Part shown: positions 61,709-64,000 of the stretch, piece after piece
Layout: each line of letters begins with the position of its first letter
How positions within the stretch are numbered: the first letter of the stretch is position 1
NCBI GenBank assembly: GCA_029058745.1
Contig: JAIDXM010000006.1
Location: forward strand, 1 to 64,000
DNA: 64,000 nucleotides
Source of the DNA: Muribaculaceae bacterium
Lineage (GTDB): Bacteria; Bacteroidota; Bacteroidia; Bacteroidales; Muribaculaceae
Direction of reading: 5' to 3'
Position numbers and translations under genes: made by a program
The notes under the pieces: generated by a model
The model's input: the letters and a program-made list of their open reading frames with translations, nothing else
The model's database searches: none
Told to the model about the DNA's origin: nothing

Positions 61709-62085
61709 TGAGCGGTTTCTTTTTGGGTTGGGAGGTGGTGGTTTTGGATGGTTTAATGTGGATTTGGCTTGTCTGTGTGTTTTTGTTATGTATTTTTAAT
61801 ATTATATTAACACAAATTAACAATCGGGGGGGGTAAAACGAGAAATTTGATTTAATTTTGCGCGTAGATTATTTATTTTGGATATCACTGTAGGTGTAAA
61901 CAGGTGGTTAAGATAACGGCTCTTGTAATGGCTTTTGCTAAAAAGGCTTCGTTGCGTACCGAGGATGTCAGATAAATGATTATATATGGCCATGCATGAG
62001 ATTTCTATGCGTGCCGGATTGATACAAACAACTATGCCATTGGCGTGTGCCTGCATATTATATAAGAAAATTAACCAAATACATC
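61709..62085. other. Intergenic region with promoter B (377 bp)
   Basis: Holds promoter B and a leader of ~215 nt with AGGTGTAAAC (61892-61901), a motif also found in the leader of promoter A (59340-59349). No gene was recognised and no clear terminator lies in the leader. Confidence 0.5.
61804..61860 (+). promoter_or_regulatory. Poly-G promoter B (upstream of the PEGA protein)
   Basis: ATATTAAC at 61804-61811, eight G at 61826-61833, TAAAACG, and TAATTTTG (-7) at 61853-61860. All offsets equal those of promoter A (22 bp to the G-run, 49 bp to -7). Confidence 0.7.
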
Positions 62086-63633
62086 ATGATACATAAATTA
62101 CTATTCAGATGTCTTCACATCCCCTTGATTGTGTTGTGTCTGTCGTTCGCGCTTGATTCGTCTGCCGCCAATCTGGTGGTGCGCGATTTCAAGATGTTAC
62201 CCACCGACCAGACGGCCATCAACCGCGAGACGATGAAGAAAGACCAGAACGGCAAGACGGCGGCACTGATTAAAATCTACACGCCGGTCAGTCCGGAAGA
62301 GACCTATTTCGACAACGGTGTAATGGGAATCGTGGCACGAGAGAACAAGCCGGGGCAGATATGGCTCTACCTCCCTCAGCGTTCGCAGAAAATCCAGATC
62401 AGCAACTCCCGCTACAGTCAGTTGCAATACTTCTTCCCAGAGGAGATACTTCCCGGCAAGACCTATTCCATGGAGCTGACCATAGAGGGGAAAGACGTCA
62501 CACTTGCCGCGAGTGTAAGGGAGGCATATATTTATGTTGACGGAGATTCCGTGGGAATCAGTCCCTTGAATATCTACCTCCCATACGGCGACCATGCTGT
62601 GAGGGCCGAGAAAGGGTCGATGCTCTACGAAGGGGATATTACCGTAAGCAAGGCCGGCCCCGACCGCTTCGAACTTCCCATGGAAGACGAGAACCTGAAA
62701 TATAGCGATGTCTCCGTCACCGTACCCGACAAGGCAGAAATCTGGTTTGAGGGGAAGCGTGTGGGACTGGGTGAATGGCACGCCCGCCTCAAGGCCGGCA
62801 CATATTCCGTAGAGCTGAAGAAGGAAAACTGCGAGACAGCCGTAGAACGGTTTACGGCGGTGGCCGGCATGCCTACGGTTGTAAGCGCGCCTGCCCCCGT
62901 GCCGTTCCGTGGCTTCCTGAGCGTTGGTGTCAATCCCTCTACCGGAACGAAGATTTATGATGCAGACGGCGACACAGTCGTTGCCGAGTACCGTCTCTCC
63001 ATGCGTCTCCCTGTGGGTGATTACAGCTACACCTTCCGCAAGAAGGGTTATCTGCCTCAGACCAAGAGTTTCAAGGTGATGAAGGATATGGACACCAACG
63101 ACACCATCATTCTCCATCGCATACAGTATATCCGTGAGAACGCCGTCTATCTCGGAGCCGGTTTCACGTATGGCAATATTCCCGGAGTCAGCGGCCATAT
63201 CGGGTTGAACATACGCAACTTCAATCTGGAGGCCGGCTACACTTACGGGCTCACCAAGAGCGATGACCTTTATTGGTTTGAAAACGCCACCGATTTCTTT
63301 GACAGTACCTGCACCTATTCTTCCGACGAGTTTTATGTGAAGGCCGGCTATCAGTTCCGTTTTGTGGAACGAATCGGTCTGACCCCGCAGGTAGGTTATC
63401 TCGGACAGCGTCTCAGAGGAGGAACGAGGGGTAACGGAGCTATGTGTCACAACCTGAGTATAGGCGCACGTTTTCTCTTCAATCCCATACCGGTGCTTGG
63501 AGTGTTCGTCACCCCCGAATATGCTGTGCCGGTCAGTGTGAATCAGCTATATGACGACATTGCGTCTCGCAGCAACATCACCAAAGGCGGTTTCTATGTT
63601 ACTGCGGGAATATCATTCAATTTTAAAATATAA
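62086..63633 (+). CDS. PEGA-repeat protein with C-terminal outer-membrane barrel
   Basis: 515 residues from ATG at 62086 (a frame from 62047 adds 13 residues before the signal). Signal peptide ends DSSAAN. Three PEGA-like repeats occupy ~145-350 (YIYVDGDSVGISPLNIYLPY; EIWFEGKRVGLGEWHARLKA; YTFRKKGYLPQTKSFKV). The last ~165 residues are a barrel (VYLGAGFTYGNIPGVSGHIG) ending VTAGISFNFKI. PEGA repeats are thought to bind polysaccharide or cell-wall material. The next lipoprotein gene starts 16 bp downstream. Confidence 0.85.
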   Translation: MIHKLLFRCLHIPLIVLCLSFALDSSAANLVVRDFKMLPTDQTAINRETMKKDQNGKTAALIKIYTPVSPEETYFDNGVMGIVARENKPGQIWLYLPQRSQKIQISNSRYSQLQYFFPEEILPGKTYSMELTIEGKDVTLAASVREAYIYVDGDSVGISPLNIYLPYGDHAVRAEKGSMLYEGDITVSKAGPDRFELPMEDENLKYSDVSVTVPDKAEIWFEGKRVGLGEWHARLKAGTYSVELKKENCETAVERFTAVAGMPTVVSAPAPVPFRGFLSVGVNPSTGTKIYDADGDTVVAEYRLSMRLPVGDYSYTFRKKGYLPQTKSFKVMKDMDTNDTIILHRIQYIRENAVYLGAGFTYGNIPGVSGHIGLNIRNFNLEAGYTYGLTKSDDLYWFENATDFFDSTCTYSSDEFYVKAGYQFRFVERIGLTPQVGYLGQRLRGGTRGNGAMCHNLSIGARFLFNPIPVLGVFVTPEYAVPVSVNQLYDDIASRSNITKGGFYVTAGISFNFKI

Positions 63634-63649
63634 AAAAGACAACGTCAGG

Positions 63650-64000
63650 ATGACTATCAAATATATCAGGAATATAATACTAATGTCGGCATTTGGCGCT
63701 GTTTTTACCGGATGCGACACTACCGAAGACGCCTATCATCTCGGCGATTTGGGCGACATAAGGATTTCCACTGTGCCTACGAGTCAGTTGCGGCTTGCCG
63801 CCGACGGCAAACCGATGGATATAGAGGTTACATCTAACGTGTATTGGAACGTTGAAAACTTCGGGAACCGTTTCACCGTACAGGCATCCTCCGACAAGGG
63901 AAACGGCAAAATCAGTGTGTCAGGCCCGGTGAATGTCAATGCCACCCAGACTCCGTCGGAGACGGTGCTGATTACGGCGCGAGACTTCGACAAGGAGATA
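63650..64000 (+). CDS. BACON-like lipoprotein, 5' part only
   Basis: 117 residues are visible before the window ends. A lipoprotein signal (MSAFGAVFTGC, then DTTEDAYH) precedes a BACON-like or Ig-like domain (VYWNVENFGNRFTVQASSDK, with TVLITARDF). It is the second gene of the promoter-B operon and follows the PEGA protein closely. Downstream domains are unseen. BACON domains may bind mucin or carbohydrate. Confidence 0.75.
   Translation, partial: MTIKYIRNIILMSAFGAVFTGCDTTEDAYHLGDLGDIRISTVPTSQLRLAADGKPMDIEVTSNVYWNVENFGNRFTVQASSDKGNGKISVSGPVNVNATQTPSETVLITARDFDKEI

Noticed and set aside
62197-63450. 417-codon open frame opposite the PEGA protein gene
   Set aside because: Antisense shadow of a gene with a signal peptide and recognisable repeats; no family features.

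Overview
The window is a typical Bacteroidota chromosome segment, most likely from a gut member of the order Bacteroidales; a Muribaculaceae-type genome would fit, but this is an inference. The signs are surface lipoproteins with acidic residues after the lipobox cysteine, many outer-membrane barrels, a type IX secretion sorting domain, a Y_Y_Y/AraC membrane regulator, and promoters of the Bacteroides type (-33 TTTG, about 20 bp, -7 TAnnTTTG). No rRNA, tRNA, CRISPR array, integrase or intact insertion sequence was seen.

Layout. 1-6308: a leftward vitamin B12 operon with promoter, cobalamin riboswitch, leader terminator and four surface lipoproteins, the last (BtuG-like) cut by the window edge. 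6578-8288: stand-alone TrpB2 and a small helical protein. 8429-16698: leftward block with a GH31 glycosidase, a membrane AraC-type regulator, a small acidic protein and two outer-membrane barrels. 16954-22730: TatA/TatC, a K+ channel, prephenate dehydrogenase, a candidate small RNA, a DNA-repair methyltransferase and a His-rich COG0523 metallochaperone. 22820-30454: a DcaP-like porin, an MFS carrier and two paralogous GadC-like antiporters around a pyruvoyl decarboxylase of the phosphatidylserine decarboxylase superfamily. 30549-40265: housekeeping genes panB, leuS, rdgB, porZ-like, trmB and mrp. 40316-40970: a strong hairpin and a three-unit tandem array of REP-like palindromes. 41027-46371: a glycosyltransferase, a MATE exporter, outer-membrane phospholipase A and a GH3-fold acyl-adenylating enzyme. 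46653-49524: an AT-richer barrel/lipoprotein/barrel trio. 49792-57930: a five-gene envelope operon with a WD40/OmpA-like protein, a TPR-caspase, a DUF4384 protein and a proline-rich transglutaminase-like protein. 58199-64000: GH18 and GH43 glycosidases, a PEGA-repeat barrel protein and a partial BACON-like lipoprotein.

How the parts may work together. The B12 operon captures corrinoids at the surface and is switched off by the riboswitch. The GH31 gene has a tandem 13-bp repeat at 21-bp spacing just upstream of its promoter, a good candidate operator for the neighbouring AraC-type regulator. The antiporter/decarboxylase locus has the layout of an amino-acid decarboxylation system. The caspase/transglutaminase operon is the least explained multi-gene unit. 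Two promoters (59.3 and 61.8 kb) share an identical 49-bp architecture with a run of eight G where the -33 element should be, which could make them phase-variable.
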